Below the pieces are notes generated by a model. The model saw nothing but the letters and a program-made list of their open reading frames with translations. It had not been told where the DNA came from and did not search any database. DNA of 64,000 nt, taken from contig CCMO02000001.1 of NCBI GenBank assembly GCA_000751295.2, positions 3,872,615-3,936,614 of the forward strand, read 5' to 3'. The translations under genes and the position numbers were made by a program. Source of the DNA: a bacterium YEK0313. GTDB lineage: Bacteria > Pseudomonadota > Alphaproteobacteria > Rhizobiales > Phreatobacteraceae. Of the stretch, positions 20,164 to 28,299 are shown piece by piece (the stretch's first letter is position 1; each line of letters begins with the position of its first letter).

Positions 20164-22287
20164 TCATGCGCCGGCCTCCCGCACCAGGACGCGCAGGATC
20201 TGACGCCAGATGGCAGCCGCAAAACTTTCCGGTTCACCCTGGACATGGACGACGCCCCGGATGGCCCGCTCGGGCCCGGCCTCGACGGATCCCGCCGCCC
20301 GGAAATGGCTGAGATACTGGCCCGAGGTCGGCACCTGCCGCTGCTGCGGATCGGCGCGCGTCGGCACCGGCCCGCCGGCCGTCGAGGCCAGTTCGACGAG
20401 GTCGAGGGCGGCAACGCCGGCCCGCGACACGTCATGGAGCCTGAGCACCACCGATGGCCGGGTCGGCATGTCGGGAACAAACCTGGCCTCCGCGCCCGGC
20501 TGGACGCGCCAGAGATCGCGCTCGGCAAGATAGCCGCGAGCCGCCAGCCGGTTCGGATCGCCGACCAGCGCCAGCATCTCCTTGACGCTGAGCCAGCGGC
20601 CGGCATGGAGCGAGGGATTGAGCTCGAGGACGACCCCCGCCATCGGACTGGTGACGACCAGCCGGCGCCTTTCGTTCTCCAGCCCGGCGAGCCGGCTTTC
20701 CAGCGCCGTCCGCTCGTTCTGCAGGATCGTCGTCTCGGCGCGATCGACATCGTCGCCGGCGCCGCGCGCAAGGCGCAGGCGCGTCAGTTCGAGCTTGATC
20801 TCCGCCAGCCTGATCTCGCGCTCGAGCGCCGGCGCGCGCAAGGTCATCAGGCGCTGGCCGGCCGCGACCCGCTCGCCCTGCGTCACGTCGACCCGCTCGA
20901 CGCGCGCGGCGACCGGCGGGAACAGCTGCGCCGTCTCCTCCACTTCCAGGAGTGCCGGCACGTGCACCGTGCCGGACCAGGGAACGAAGAGGATCGCAAC
21001 ACCCGCCGTGAGGATGCCGGCGGTGACCCAGCTGCGCCGGCTGCGCGCCATCAGGCGCCGCAGATGAAACCAGACGACGAATTCCGAGGCGATCGGCAGC
21101 GCGATGAAATAGCCGATCTCGACCAGGAACAGCAGGATGCCCAGCGCCTTGAAGAAATAGTGGTAGACGAACAGGGCGATGCCGAAGAACAGCACCAGCC
21201 GGTAGAGCCAGGTGAACCAGGCATAGGCAATGAGCAGGCTGTGCAGGCGCGGCGGGAAACGTTCCGGCGCGGCGAAGCCGATGCCGAACAGAAGCTCCCT
21301 GAGGCGCCAGCGGCCAAGCGCGAAAGCCCGCTGCTGCAGGTTCTCGACGCCCAGAAGATCGGAAAGCAGGTAGTAGCCGTCGAACCGCATCAGCGGGCTG
21401 AGATTGACCGCGAGGCTCATCAGCCAGCTGGCCGTGGCGAGCGTGAAGACGACGCTGCGCGCCGGCCCGTCCGGCAGGAAGGCCCAGAGGAAGGTCGCGA
21501 CGGCGGCGATGCCGATCTCCACCATCATGCCCGCGGCGTCGATCATCAGCCGCTGCCGGCGGTCGGTGAGCCGCCAGGCATCGGTCACGTCGGTATAGGG
21601 CATGGGCGCCAGCACCACGAAGGCGATGCCCATGGTCGGCACGTGGCAGCCGAAGCGCACCGCCATATAGGCGTGGCCGAGCTCGTGGGCGAGCTTGACC
21701 AGGACGAGCGCGACGCCGAAAGCAATGACCCCGTCGAAGCTGAAGAGATAGCTGAAGGTCGACAGGAAGGCGTCCCACTGGCGCGAGACAAGATAGAGCC
21801 CGGCAAGCCCGATGAAGGCGAGGCCGATCACCGAGCCACGCGTGAACAGGAACGACACGAACGGCCAGGTCGCGCGGAGAAAGCGGTTCGGCCGCACCAG
21901 CGGGATGCGGAAGAACAGGTAGCCGTGCAGGATGCGCCAGGCGAGCGAGCGACGCTGCTGGCCGGCCTCGTAGAGGCGGCGCCAGTCGCCGGCGGCCCCG
22001 GCCGTCAGGTGATTGGCCTTGAGGAAGCCGGAAAAGGCTTCGATCTCCCTGACATCGATCTCGACATGGAAGCGCTCGAACATCGCCTTCGCCAGATCGA
22101 AGGCCGTGCGCGCCGGGGACCAAAGCGTGAGCAGCCGGTGAGCCGTCGCCTCGATCTGGATATAGCGCTGCTGCAGCGGATCGTGGATCAGCCAGCGCGG
22201 CTGGCCTTCACGCGCGGGCGCGGCTTCGAGGAGAACGAGGTCCGACCTCAAGGCCGGCAAGGGTGTTGCGGGGGCGGCCGTGCTCAT
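20164..22287 (-). CDS. PqqD-like / M50 site-2 protease / HlyD adaptor fusion
   Basis: A 707-residue inner-membrane protein. Residues about 30-95 resemble a PqqD-type winged helix (DPLQQRYIQIEATAHRLL). A multi-pass membrane region follows with the zinc protease motif HELGH at 201-205 and the partner NLSPLMRFDGYY, whose Asp is 303. After further membrane segments to about residue 435, the rest is a HlyD-like barrel-sandwich and helical hairpin (HVPALLEVEETAQLFPPV, then a coiled segment near 485-530). The start at 22287 overlaps the stop of the upstream gene (ATGA), so translation is probably coupled; an upstream in-frame start at 22341 is less likely. Known M50 proteases cut in or near the membrane. 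Action on the giant protein downstream is inference from gene order. Confidence 0.85.
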   Translation of the reverse strand: MSTAAPATPLPALRSDLVLLEAAPAREGQPRWLIHDPLQQRYIQIEATAHRLLTLWSPARTAFDLAKAMFERFHVEIDVREIEAFSGFLKANHLTAGAAGDWRRLYEAGQQRRSLAWRILHGYLFFRIPLVRPNRFLRATWPFVSFLFTRGSVIGLAFIGLAGLYLVSRQWDAFLSTFSYLFSFDGVIAFGVALVLVKLAHELGHAYMAVRFGCHVPTMGIAFVVLAPMPYTDVTDAWRLTDRRQRLMIDAAGMMVEIGIAAVATFLWAFLPDGPARSVVFTLATASWLMSLAVNLSPLMRFDGYYLLSDLLGVENLQQRAFALGRWRLRELLFGIGFAAPERFPPRLHSLLIAYAWFTWLYRLVLFFGIALFVYHYFFKALGILLFLVEIGYFIALPIASEFVVWFHLRRLMARSRRSWVTAGILTAGVAILFVPWSGTVHVPALLEVEETAQLFPPVAARVERVDVTQGERVAAGQRLMTLRAPALEREIRLAEIKLELTRLRLARGAGDDVDRAETTILQNERTALESRLAGLENERRRLVVTSPMAGVVLELNPSLHAGRWLSVKEMLALVGDPNRLAARGYLAERDLWRVQPGAEARFVPDMPTRPSVVLRLHDVSRAGVAALDLVELASTAGGPVPTRADPQQRQVPTSGQYLSHFRAAGSVEAGPERAIRGVVHVQGEPESFAAAIWRQILRVLVREAGA

Positions 22288-23690
22288 AGGCCGGCCCATT
22301 GACGCAGAGCCGCGATCGGCCGGCGGAACAGGTAGAACCACAGCGGCACAGCCTCGCCATAGACCTGGGCGGTGCCGCGCAGCCCGAGCCGCGGCACGGC
22401 GCCCTCCGTGTCGGCGAGGCGGGCCACCGCCCGGTAGGCGAGATTGGTGCCGTCGCGTGCCCGCGCCTTGTAGTCGGCGCGCACGATGGTGGCATCGACC
22501 GCCCGCAGCGGATCGGAATCGAGGAAAAGCTTGGCGCGAGCGCCGGGGCGAACCACCAGCGCATCGCCGACGGGAATGTCGACCTGCACCTCGACCACGT
22601 CCGGGTCGGCGATCTCCATCAGCCGGTCGCCGACAGCAACCGGCCGGCCGACAATGTCGCGCCGGTCGCCGTAGACTGCGATGCCGGCGCGACCGGCGCG
22701 CAGCGCCGTGCGCTCGAGCTGATCGCGGGCATAATCCCGCTCGGCGATGCGCAGGTCGAGCTCGGCCTGCATCAGCGCCATGTCGTGCCGGCCGCGAACA
22801 TCGACGAAGGCGAGCTGCGTCGCCCTCTGCAGCTTGGCGGCGGCGACCTGGACCTCGCGCTCGGCCACCTCCAGCTTGTTGCGCAGTTCGACGCCGGCGA
22901 GCCGCGCCACGACCTCGCCCAGTGTGACACGCTGGTTCGGCTCGACCGGAATGCTCTCGATGATCCCCTCCAGGCTGGTCGCCACCACGAAGGGCTCGCG
23001 CGGCACCACTTCGAGCGGCGCCAGCACGGTCATCGGCACGGGAATGAAGGTCAGCGCCGCAAGCCCGAGCGCCAAGGCGACGAGCGTCCTGCGACCGGGC
23101 CGGAACCGGCGCACGCGCGCCGGCGCCATCGCGAGCGCGCGCCGCGCATAACCCATGGCGTCGGCCAGATGCTCGCCGACGCCGATATCGCCCTCGCTCC
23201 AGGCATTTTCGCGCGCCACCAGGAGCCCGCCGGGCGGTTGCGCTCCGTCCGCGTTGAAGGGCAGCCAGAGCATTTCCTGCAACGGATAGGTGACGACGCC
23301 GGCGCTCTCCTCGGTGACGAGACCGGCGAGCCGGAACTCGTGACGTCGCGCCAGCCCCTCCTCGTCGCCGAGACGTTTGAGCCCTCTTTCGATTTCCTGG
23401 ATCAGCGGCGCGCCGCGCTCGACCGCCGGCAGTCCCGAAATCGTCACGACCCGCGCCCGGCCCGCCTCGCAGTCGATCACGAAGATCTGGCGAGCACGCA
23501 GCAGACCCCGTGCTTCGTTGGCGACCAGCGCATTGAGCTCGGCGGCCGTGCCGGCCTTGCGGATCGCCGCTTCCAGCCGCATCAGTGCCCGCAGCGCGAC
23601 CTGTCCCGCCTCGCGCGCCGGCGCAGGCGCGGCGGAAGCCGGGCTGAGCTCGATGCGCGAAGCGCGACGGTCGTTCGAGGGCTGGCCCAT
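22284..23690 (-). CDS. GAF-like domain / HlyD-type membrane fusion protein
   Basis: A 468-residue protein. Residues about 35-190 look like a cytoplasmic GAF-type domain (MRLEAAIRKAGTAAELNALV at its start). A basic stretch near 195-201 precedes one membrane segment at about 202-219. The remainder is a periplasmic adaptor: a lipoyl-like half at 230-265, a coiled-coil hairpin at about 270-335, and the returning half with VAVGDRLMEIADPDVVEVQV. It lies 7 bp after the preceding HlyD gene and overlaps the M50 fusion by four bases. An adaptor with a sensory-type cytoplasmic domain could gate secretion in response to a ligand, but the ligand cannot be told from the sequence. Confidence 0.82.
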   Translation of the reverse strand: MGQPSNDRRASRIELSPASAAPAPAREAGQVALRALMRLEAAIRKAGTAAELNALVANEARGLLRARQIFVIDCEAGRARVVTISGLPAVERGAPLIQEIERGLKRLGDEEGLARRHEFRLAGLVTEESAGVVTYPLQEMLWLPFNADGAQPPGGLLVARENAWSEGDIGVGEHLADAMGYARRALAMAPARVRRFRPGRRTLVALALGLAALTFIPVPMTVLAPLEVVPREPFVVATSLEGIIESIPVEPNQRVTLGEVVARLAGVELRNKLEVAEREVQVAAAKLQRATQLAFVDVRGRHDMALMQAELDLRIAERDYARDQLERTALRAGRAGIAVYGDRRDIVGRPVAVGDRLMEIADPDVVEVQVDIPVGDALVVRPGARAKLFLDSDPLRAVDATIVRADYKARARDGTNLAYRAVARLADTEGAVPRLGLRGTAQVYGEAVPLWFYLFRRPIAALRQWAGL

Positions 23691-23697
23691 GACGCGC

Positions 23698-24462
23698 CTA
23701 CATGCCGCGTTCGAAGGCGGCGGAGCCGCTCATGCCGGCCAGGACCTTGTCGTCCGGATTGTCCAGCCGCCCGACCAGCTTGACGGTCTGGCTGACCGGA
23801 TCGACCGCCGCGCCGATGCGGATGACGTGCGAGGCATAGGTCGCGCCGGTCTCGTCGACCAGGAACGAGAAGGTTGCGCCGACGGCGAGCCAGCGCAGCC
23901 AGGCCGAGGGCACGATCAGCTCGATCTCCAGCGCACTGTCGTCGAGAATGGTCATGAACGGCCGTCCGGCCTGCGGCGTCTCGTGGCGATGGACGCCGAG
24001 CTCGGCGATGCGGCCGCGGAACGGCGCCACCACCGTGCACTGGTCGAGGCGCACCTTCAGCGCGTCGGCCTCCGCCCGCGCCTTGTCGGCCCGCGCGCGG
24101 GCGACATCGATGTCGAAGCGTGAGCCGGCCTGGTTGCGCTGCAGGTAGACCTGGCTCTCATGGGCGATGCGCGCCTCCCGATGGGCCGCTTCGGCCGCCT
24201 GATGTTCGGCCTGCTGCCGGCGGCAGTCGAAGGCGACCAGCAGGTCGCCGCGCTGGAAGGCCTCGCCTTCCTTCAGCGGCAGCTCGACCACACGCGCGCC
24301 GAGCTCGCTCGACAATGTCGCCTGGTCGACCGGCCGCACCACGCCGCGCACCGGCGCCTCGCGCCGCGCGGCCGACGTTTCCGCCTGAGCCTGCGCGGCG
24401 CCGGCCAGCGCCACGAGCGGCAGGATCAAGGACCAAGGCCTGAGGACCAGGGCAACGGACAT
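23698..24462 (-). CDS. Periplasmic adaptor, HlyD/RND type
   Basis: A 254-residue protein with an N-terminal signal sequence (hydrophobic residues 10-25, Ala-rich cleavage region). It has the usual adaptor layout: a first lipoyl half (VDQATLSSELGARVVELPLK), a helical hairpin with many Ala/Glu/Arg residues at about 75-135, a second half (CTVVAPFRGRIAELGV) and a beta-barrel to the end. The start at 24462 is preceded by AGAGGAG at good spacing; a longer frame from 24585 lacks support. The lack of a transmembrane anchor distinguishes it from the next gene. It probably forms part of the periplasmic conduit to the TolC-type protein. Confidence 0.85.
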   Translation of the reverse strand: MSVALVLRPWSLILPLVALAGAAQAQAETSAARREAPVRGVVRPVDQATLSSELGARVVELPLKEGEAFQRGDLLVAFDCRRQQAEHQAAEAAHREARIAHESQVYLQRNQAGSRFDIDVARARADKARAEADALKVRLDQCTVVAPFRGRIAELGVHRHETPQAGRPFMTILDDSALEIELIVPSAWLRWLAVGATFSFLVDETGATYASHVIRIGAAVDPVSQTVKLVGRLDNPDDKVLAGMSGSAAFERGM

Positions 24463-24530
24463 GGGTTGCTCCTCTCTCAATGCGACGCAGTCACTTGCCT
24501 CCGTGGCGCGACCGCCGCGCCGCGGGTCTG

Positions 24531-26051
24531 TCATTGCGCTGGCGGTGTCAGCAGCGCGACCTGTCCTGTTCCCCGCTCCTGCCACAGCCGGCCGAGCGAT
24601 CGCGAAAGATCGGTCACCGGCGCCTGGAAATCGATGTCGCTCACATAGGCATCGAGGCCCATCGACGCGTAGAGATTGGCATAGGCGTTTTGCAGGCTCG
24701 CATGCGCGACGTCGCGCCGGACCTCGGCCAGCAGCGTGTTCATCTCCTCGCGGATCAGCGTCTGCTCGCTTGCGCGCTCGGCCGCCGACTGGGCGCGCAT
24801 CTGCTCCATCAGGCGGCGCTGGACATCGTAATATTCGGCCGCCGCCGTCAGTTCGCGCTGATAGTGCTGGAAGCGGACATTGCTGACATAGACCTGCGTC
24901 ATGATCGCCATGGTGATCGCCAGCGCCCGCTGTTCCAGGAGTTCGTCCTGCGCGGTGATGACGTCGCGGCGTGCCGGATAGGTCAGGATGCGCAGGAGAT
25001 TGCCGCTCACCTTGGCGCCCGCCCCGACCCAGCTGTGGTTCAGCAGATAGCTGTTGCTGTCGTAGCTCGGCCCGGCATAGAGCTGGATGCCCGGCAGCAT
25101 CTGCAGCAGCGCGGCGTCGGCCTCGCGCAGGTTGATGCGCTTGCTGTATTCGACATCGCGCAGTTCCGGCCGGTTCTGCAGCGCGGTCCAGACCATCGAC
25201 CGCACGTTCCCGGGCGCGCGCAGCCGCCCCTCGCGGCCCGGCGCGACCATCTGGAAATTCTGCCCGGGGGCGAGGTTCATCAGCGCGGCGAGCTGCTGCT
25301 TGGCGACCGTCAGGTCGCGCTGCAGCTCCTGGATCGTGCGTCGGATCTCCATCAGCTCGCGCTGGTAGGTGAGCGCGGCGACCGGCGACGTCTGGCCTTC
25401 CGCCGAAACGCGCCGCGTGCTGGCAAGCGCCGCCCGGGTGCGCGTTTCCAGGGTTGCGAGCTTGCGCACCAGCCTGTCAGCGGTCAGCGCGCGCCAATAG
25501 GCCGTCCTGACGTCCTCGATGATCCGGTTGGCCATCTTGCGCCGGGCTTCGCTGGCTATCAGCACGCGATCGGCGGCCTGGCGCGCCCGCACATAGGACA
25601 GGCCAAAATCGAGGATGTTCCAGCTGAACGTCGCATCGGCAACGCCGGTATGGCGGTCCTGCGAAGTCGACGCGCCGAAATTCTGGGTACGGGTGACGAG
25701 ATTGAAGCTGCTCGACGCATTGACGTTGTCGCGCGCGCCATAGCCGGCGCTGACCGCCAGATTGGGCAGCATGTCGTAATGGGCCGCGTTCAGCTCGGAG
25801 GTACGCACCACCGTCTGGAAGATCTCGACCTTGTGGTCGAGATTGTATTTCAGCGCGCGCGCCATCGCCTCGTACAGGCTGATCGGTCCGCGCACCGGCT
25901 CCTGGTCCGCGGTCACGCGCTGCAGCCGTTCCGACGCCATGGTCGCAAGCTCGGAATGGGTGATCGGCTGCGGTTCGACGGTGCAGCCGGATAGGAACAG
26001 AAAAACTGCGCTGGCGGAGATCGCCGTCAGGGGGGTCTGTCTGCAGAACAT
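24531..26051 (-). CDS. TolC-family outer-membrane lipoprotein
   Basis: A 506-residue outer-membrane efflux protein. The N-terminus has a hydrophobic stretch and a lipobox LSGC at 20-23, so Cys23 should be acylated. The body shows the two-fold TolC pattern: ISLYEAMARALKYN at the start of the first half, long amphipathic helices, and RPELRDVEYSKRINLREADA at the start of the second. It is the first gene of the five-gene unit and should provide the outer-membrane channel. The 68-bp gap to the next gene shows no clear terminator. Confidence 0.88.
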   Translation of the reverse strand: MFCRQTPLTAISASAVFLFLSGCTVEPQPITHSELATMASERLQRVTADQEPVRGPISLYEAMARALKYNLDHKVEIFQTVVRTSELNAAHYDMLPNLAVSAGYGARDNVNASSSFNLVTRTQNFGASTSQDRHTGVADATFSWNILDFGLSYVRARQAADRVLIASEARRKMANRIIEDVRTAYWRALTADRLVRKLATLETRTRAALASTRRVSAEGQTSPVAALTYQRELMEIRRTIQELQRDLTVAKQQLAALMNLAPGQNFQMVAPGREGRLRAPGNVRSMVWTALQNRPELRDVEYSKRINLREADAALLQMLPGIQLYAGPSYDSNSYLLNHSWVGAGAKVSGNLLRILTYPARRDVITAQDELLEQRALAITMAIMTQVYVSNVRFQHYQRELTAAAEYYDVQRRLMEQMRAQSAAERASEQTLIREEMNTLLAEVRRDVAHASLQNAYANLYASMGLDAYVSDIDFQAPVTDLSRSLGRLWQERGTGQVALLTPPAQ

Positions 26052-26220
26052 GCAGAGATCTGCCTCTTATCGCATCGTTCCCGGTGGGAAACTGTCAGCC
26101 TTGTAAGGTGCATGCGAACGCCATGTGGAACGATGATCGACAGTAAGCACCCCCCGGCCTTGCAATCGATCTCATCCCGCCCCGCTACCGCGGAAGATCA
26201 CTCACTCCTCTCCCTCGCAT

Positions 26221-26240
26221 CGCCAGTCCGAATACTGGCG
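26221..26240. promoter_or_regulatory. Inverted repeat CGCCAGT-N6-ACTGGCG
   Basis: A perfect 7-bp dyad with a 6-base spacer, about 170 bp upstream of the TolC-type start. It could be an operator or a hairpin in the operon leader RNA. Confidence 0.45.
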
Positions 26241-26301
26241 GCGGTCGCCATGCACACGACTAGAAGTTGCGCATGATTACTTCTTATTACGTGGTTCTGC
26301 T

Positions 26302-26318
26302 GAAGCTAGAATAGCTTC
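26302..26318. terminator. Hairpin GAAGCTA-GAA-TAGCTTC
   Basis: A perfect 7-bp stem with a 3-base loop, lying about 180 bp after the crotonase stop and upstream of the TolC-type gene. No T-run follows in either direction. A terminator-like or regulatory role is possible; the call is tentative. Confidence 0.35.
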
Positions 26319-26341
26319 GCTGATTTGTCGAGCGGGCCGCC

Positions 26342-26371
26342 CCTTGTTGAAAAAACGCAATATTAACAAGG
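26342..26371. promoter_or_regulatory. Inverted repeat CCTTGTT-N16-AACAAGG in an AT-rich patch
   Basis: Perfect 7-bp arms flank a 16-base AT-rich centre (gaaaaaacgcaatatt). The spacing suits a dimeric regulator site; the AT-rich core could also form part of a promoter for the operon to its left. Confidence 0.4.
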
Positions 26372-26499
26372 TGCTTCAAGGCCTTGGCGGGCATTGCTCG
26401 AATCGAAATCGATCAAGGGTGATGCGTCGGCGGCGGTCGCCGCCACGCAAGCGTCCGCGCCGATGACGGCGCGCAGGGCGCCGCCTTGGACCAAAGGGA

Positions 26500-27303
26500 T
26501 CAGATACTGCCGAAGTCGCCGCCGCGTCCCTTGCCGGCGGCAAACCGGCCGGCTCCCGCAACCCCTTCCGCGGCGACCATCGGCGCCGAGATGCGCCATT
26601 CGTTGCGCAGCGCATCGGTAACCGGCATGTCCCACTGGGCATAGGTCGAAGCGCGGTCCGCGCGCATGCAGCCCTGCGGAAAGCGGGCGATCTCGTGGGC
26701 GAGAGCCTCGGCGGCTTCGCGCGCCGTGCCCTTCGGCACGACGCGATCCGCCAGGCCGATGCGCAGCGCCTCGTCCGCCTCGACCTTGCGGCCGGTGAGG
26801 ATCAGGTCGAGCGCCCGTCCCTGTCCGACGATGCGCGGCAGGCGCACGGTGCCGCCGTCGATCAGGGGGACGCCCCAGCGCCGGCAATAGACGCCCATAT
26901 AGGCGTCCTCCTCCATGACGCGCAGGTCGCACCAGAGCGCAATCTCCATGCCGCCGGCCACCGCCGGGCCGGCAATCGCGGCGATCACCGGTTTCGACAG
27001 CATGAGACGCGTCGGTCCCATCGGACCGCGCGGCCAGCCGGTGTCGCCGTCGGGAATGTCCAGCGGCCCGCCGAAAGCGGCGGCGTCCGGCGCGGCTGCC
27101 GCATGTTTCAGGTCGAAGCCGGCGCAGAAGGCCCCGCCGGCCCCGTAGAGCACGCCGACACTCGCCGCGCCGTCCGCCTCGAAGGCGAGCAACGCCTCAT
27201 GGAGGGCCTTGGCCCCTTCCGGGTTCATCGCATTGCGCGCCGCCGAGCGGGTCCGGATGAAGGTGGTCACCGGGCCGTCGCGTTCAATGATGAGATCGGT
27301 CAT
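26500..27303 (-). CDS. Enoyl-CoA hydratase/isomerase family protein (crotonase)
   Basis: A 267-residue crotonase-fold protein. The two oxyanion-hole segments are visible: GAGGAFCAGFDLKH (around residue 60) and KPVIAAIAGPAVAGGMEIAL (around 105-125). Such enzymes act on acyl-CoA thioesters, as hydratases or isomerases, but the exact substrate cannot be read from the sequence. It lies 9 bp after a hotdog thioesterase gene in the same direction, which fits a shared acyl-CoA role. Confidence 0.85.
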   Translation of the reverse strand: MTDLIIERDGPVTTFIRTRSAARNAMNPEGAKALHEALLAFEADGAASVGVLYGAGGAFCAGFDLKHAAAAPDAAAFGGPLDIPDGDTGWPRGPMGPTRLMLSKPVIAAIAGPAVAGGMEIALWCDLRVMEEDAYMGVYCRRWGVPLIDGGTVRLPRIVGQGRALDLILTGRKVEADEALRIGLADRVVPKGTAREAAEALAHEIARFPQGCMRADRASTYAQWDMPVTDALRNEWRISAPMVAAEGVAGAGRFAAGKGRGGDFGSI

Positions 27304-27313
27304 GACATTCTCC

Positions 27314-27778
27314 TCAATCGACGATGCCGGGCGTATCGACCAGCATCATGCTCGCCGTCATCATGGCGATGAGCTTGCGCTTGCCGCCGGTCTCGGCAAA
27401 GCACTCGCCGAGCGTCACCGTCAGCTTGTTGCCGGGCCGGATCACCCTGCCCACCGCGATGAAGCGCTCGCCCGTGCCCGGCGACATCAGGTTGATCTTG
27501 AATTCGGTGGTCAGCACGCCGACGGCTTTCGGCATCAAGGTCATCGCCGCAAAACCGCAGGCGGTGTCGACGATCGCGGAAATGGCGCCGGCGTGAACAA
27601 AGCCGTGCTGCTGCAGGATATGCGGGGCGAAGGGCATGACGATCTCGACATGACCAGGCTCGACCAGGCCGATCTGCGCGCCCAGCGTCTGCATCAGCGT
27701 CTGGCGCGCGAAGCCCGCCCGGCCCCGGGCCTCGAAATCCGGATCCTTGGGCGGAAATCGGGGATGATCAGCTGCCAT
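27314..27778 (-). CDS. PaaI-type hotdog-fold thioesterase
   Basis: A 154-residue single hotdog-domain protein. The motif HGFVHAGAISAIVDTACG carries the typical helix and acidic residue of PaaI-like thioesterases, which hydrolyse acyl-CoA. The start at 27778 is supported by AAGGAAAGGAC just upstream; the frame is open to 27961 but that extension is non-conserved in character. It is the first gene of a two-gene operon with the crotonase and is divergent from the phasin-like gene. Confidence 0.82.
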   Translation of the reverse strand: MAADHPRFPPKDPDFEARGRAGFARQTLMQTLGAQIGLVEPGHVEIVMPFAPHILQQHGFVHAGAISAIVDTACGFAAMTLMPKAVGVLTTEFKINLMSPGTGERFIAVGRVIRPGNKLTVTLGECFAETGGKRKLIAMMTASMMLVDTPGIVD

Positions 27779-27877
27779 GCGGCGTCCTTTCCTTGCAATC
27801 GGTCGCAATGTTCGCAAACTCGATTCCGGCCGGACAAGCCGTCCGGACGAACGAGGGACGCGTTGTTGTTCTGGTAC

Positions 27878-28231
27878 ATGCCCCGCTTCACCGGCAGCGC
27901 GCTGAACGCCGCCGCGCTCTCCGCCAGCACCGCGGTCGCCGCGGGCATCACCATCAGCCATCGTCTCGCCTTGATGACGATGCCGTTCGGACTTGACGCC
28001 GCCGGCCAGAAGGAAGCCGTCCGCATGGTGGCCGAGAAGCTCGGCGCGGCGGCCGAAGGTTCGATCGCCGCGACCGTCGAAGCGAGCCGCTTCATGCTCC
28101 GCTCGGCCTGCGGACCGATGTCGCCCGATGATCTCGCCGAAGGGCTGGTGGCGATCGGCGTCGCCGCGGCCAGGCCGGCAGCCCGGCGCGTCAAGGCGAA
28201 TGCCCGCCGCCTCGCCCGCGCGGCCGGCTGA
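27878..28231 (+). CDS. Small phasin-like protein
   Basis: A 117-residue Ala-rich helical protein with no signal peptide or membrane segment. The stretch with GLDAAGQKEAVRMVAEKLGA and the basic C-terminus (ARRVKANARRLARAAG) resemble small polyhydroxyalkanoate granule-associated proteins of alphaproteobacteria. The start is uncertain: ATG 27878 is used here, but GAGGGA at 27853-27858 is better spaced for a TTG at 27866. It is divergent from the thioesterase gene and convergent with the TRAP operon. The function is a family-level guess. Confidence 0.6.
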   Translation: MPRFTGSALNAAALSASTAVAAGITISHRLALMTMPFGLDAAGQKEAVRMVAEKLGAAAEGSIAATVEASRFMLRSACGPMSPDDLAEGLVAIGVAAARPAARRVKANARRLARAAG

Positions 28232-28299
28232 CGGCCCGCGCCGGTCCCGCGTACAGGCCTCCCGTCTCCCCCGCTCCGGACGCCTGGAATCGCGCGGCG

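Larger units (their letters stand above)
26052..26499. promoter_or_regulatory. 448-bp intergenic region upstream of the secretion operon
   Basis: No ORF of note is present. The region is less GC-rich than its surroundings from about 26260 to 26370 and contains three perfect 7-bp dyads, listed separately. It must hold the promoter of the TolC-HlyD-M50-giant operon and the 3' end of the crotonase transcript. I could not assign a convincing -35/-10 pair, so the transcription start remains unplaced. Confidence 0.5.

Noticed and set aside
19966..25994. Long plus-strand frames across the TolC-HlyD-M50 genes (19966-22302, 22299-23783, 24480-25994)
   Set aside because: Antisense to genes with clear domains; they arise from high GC content and codon bias.
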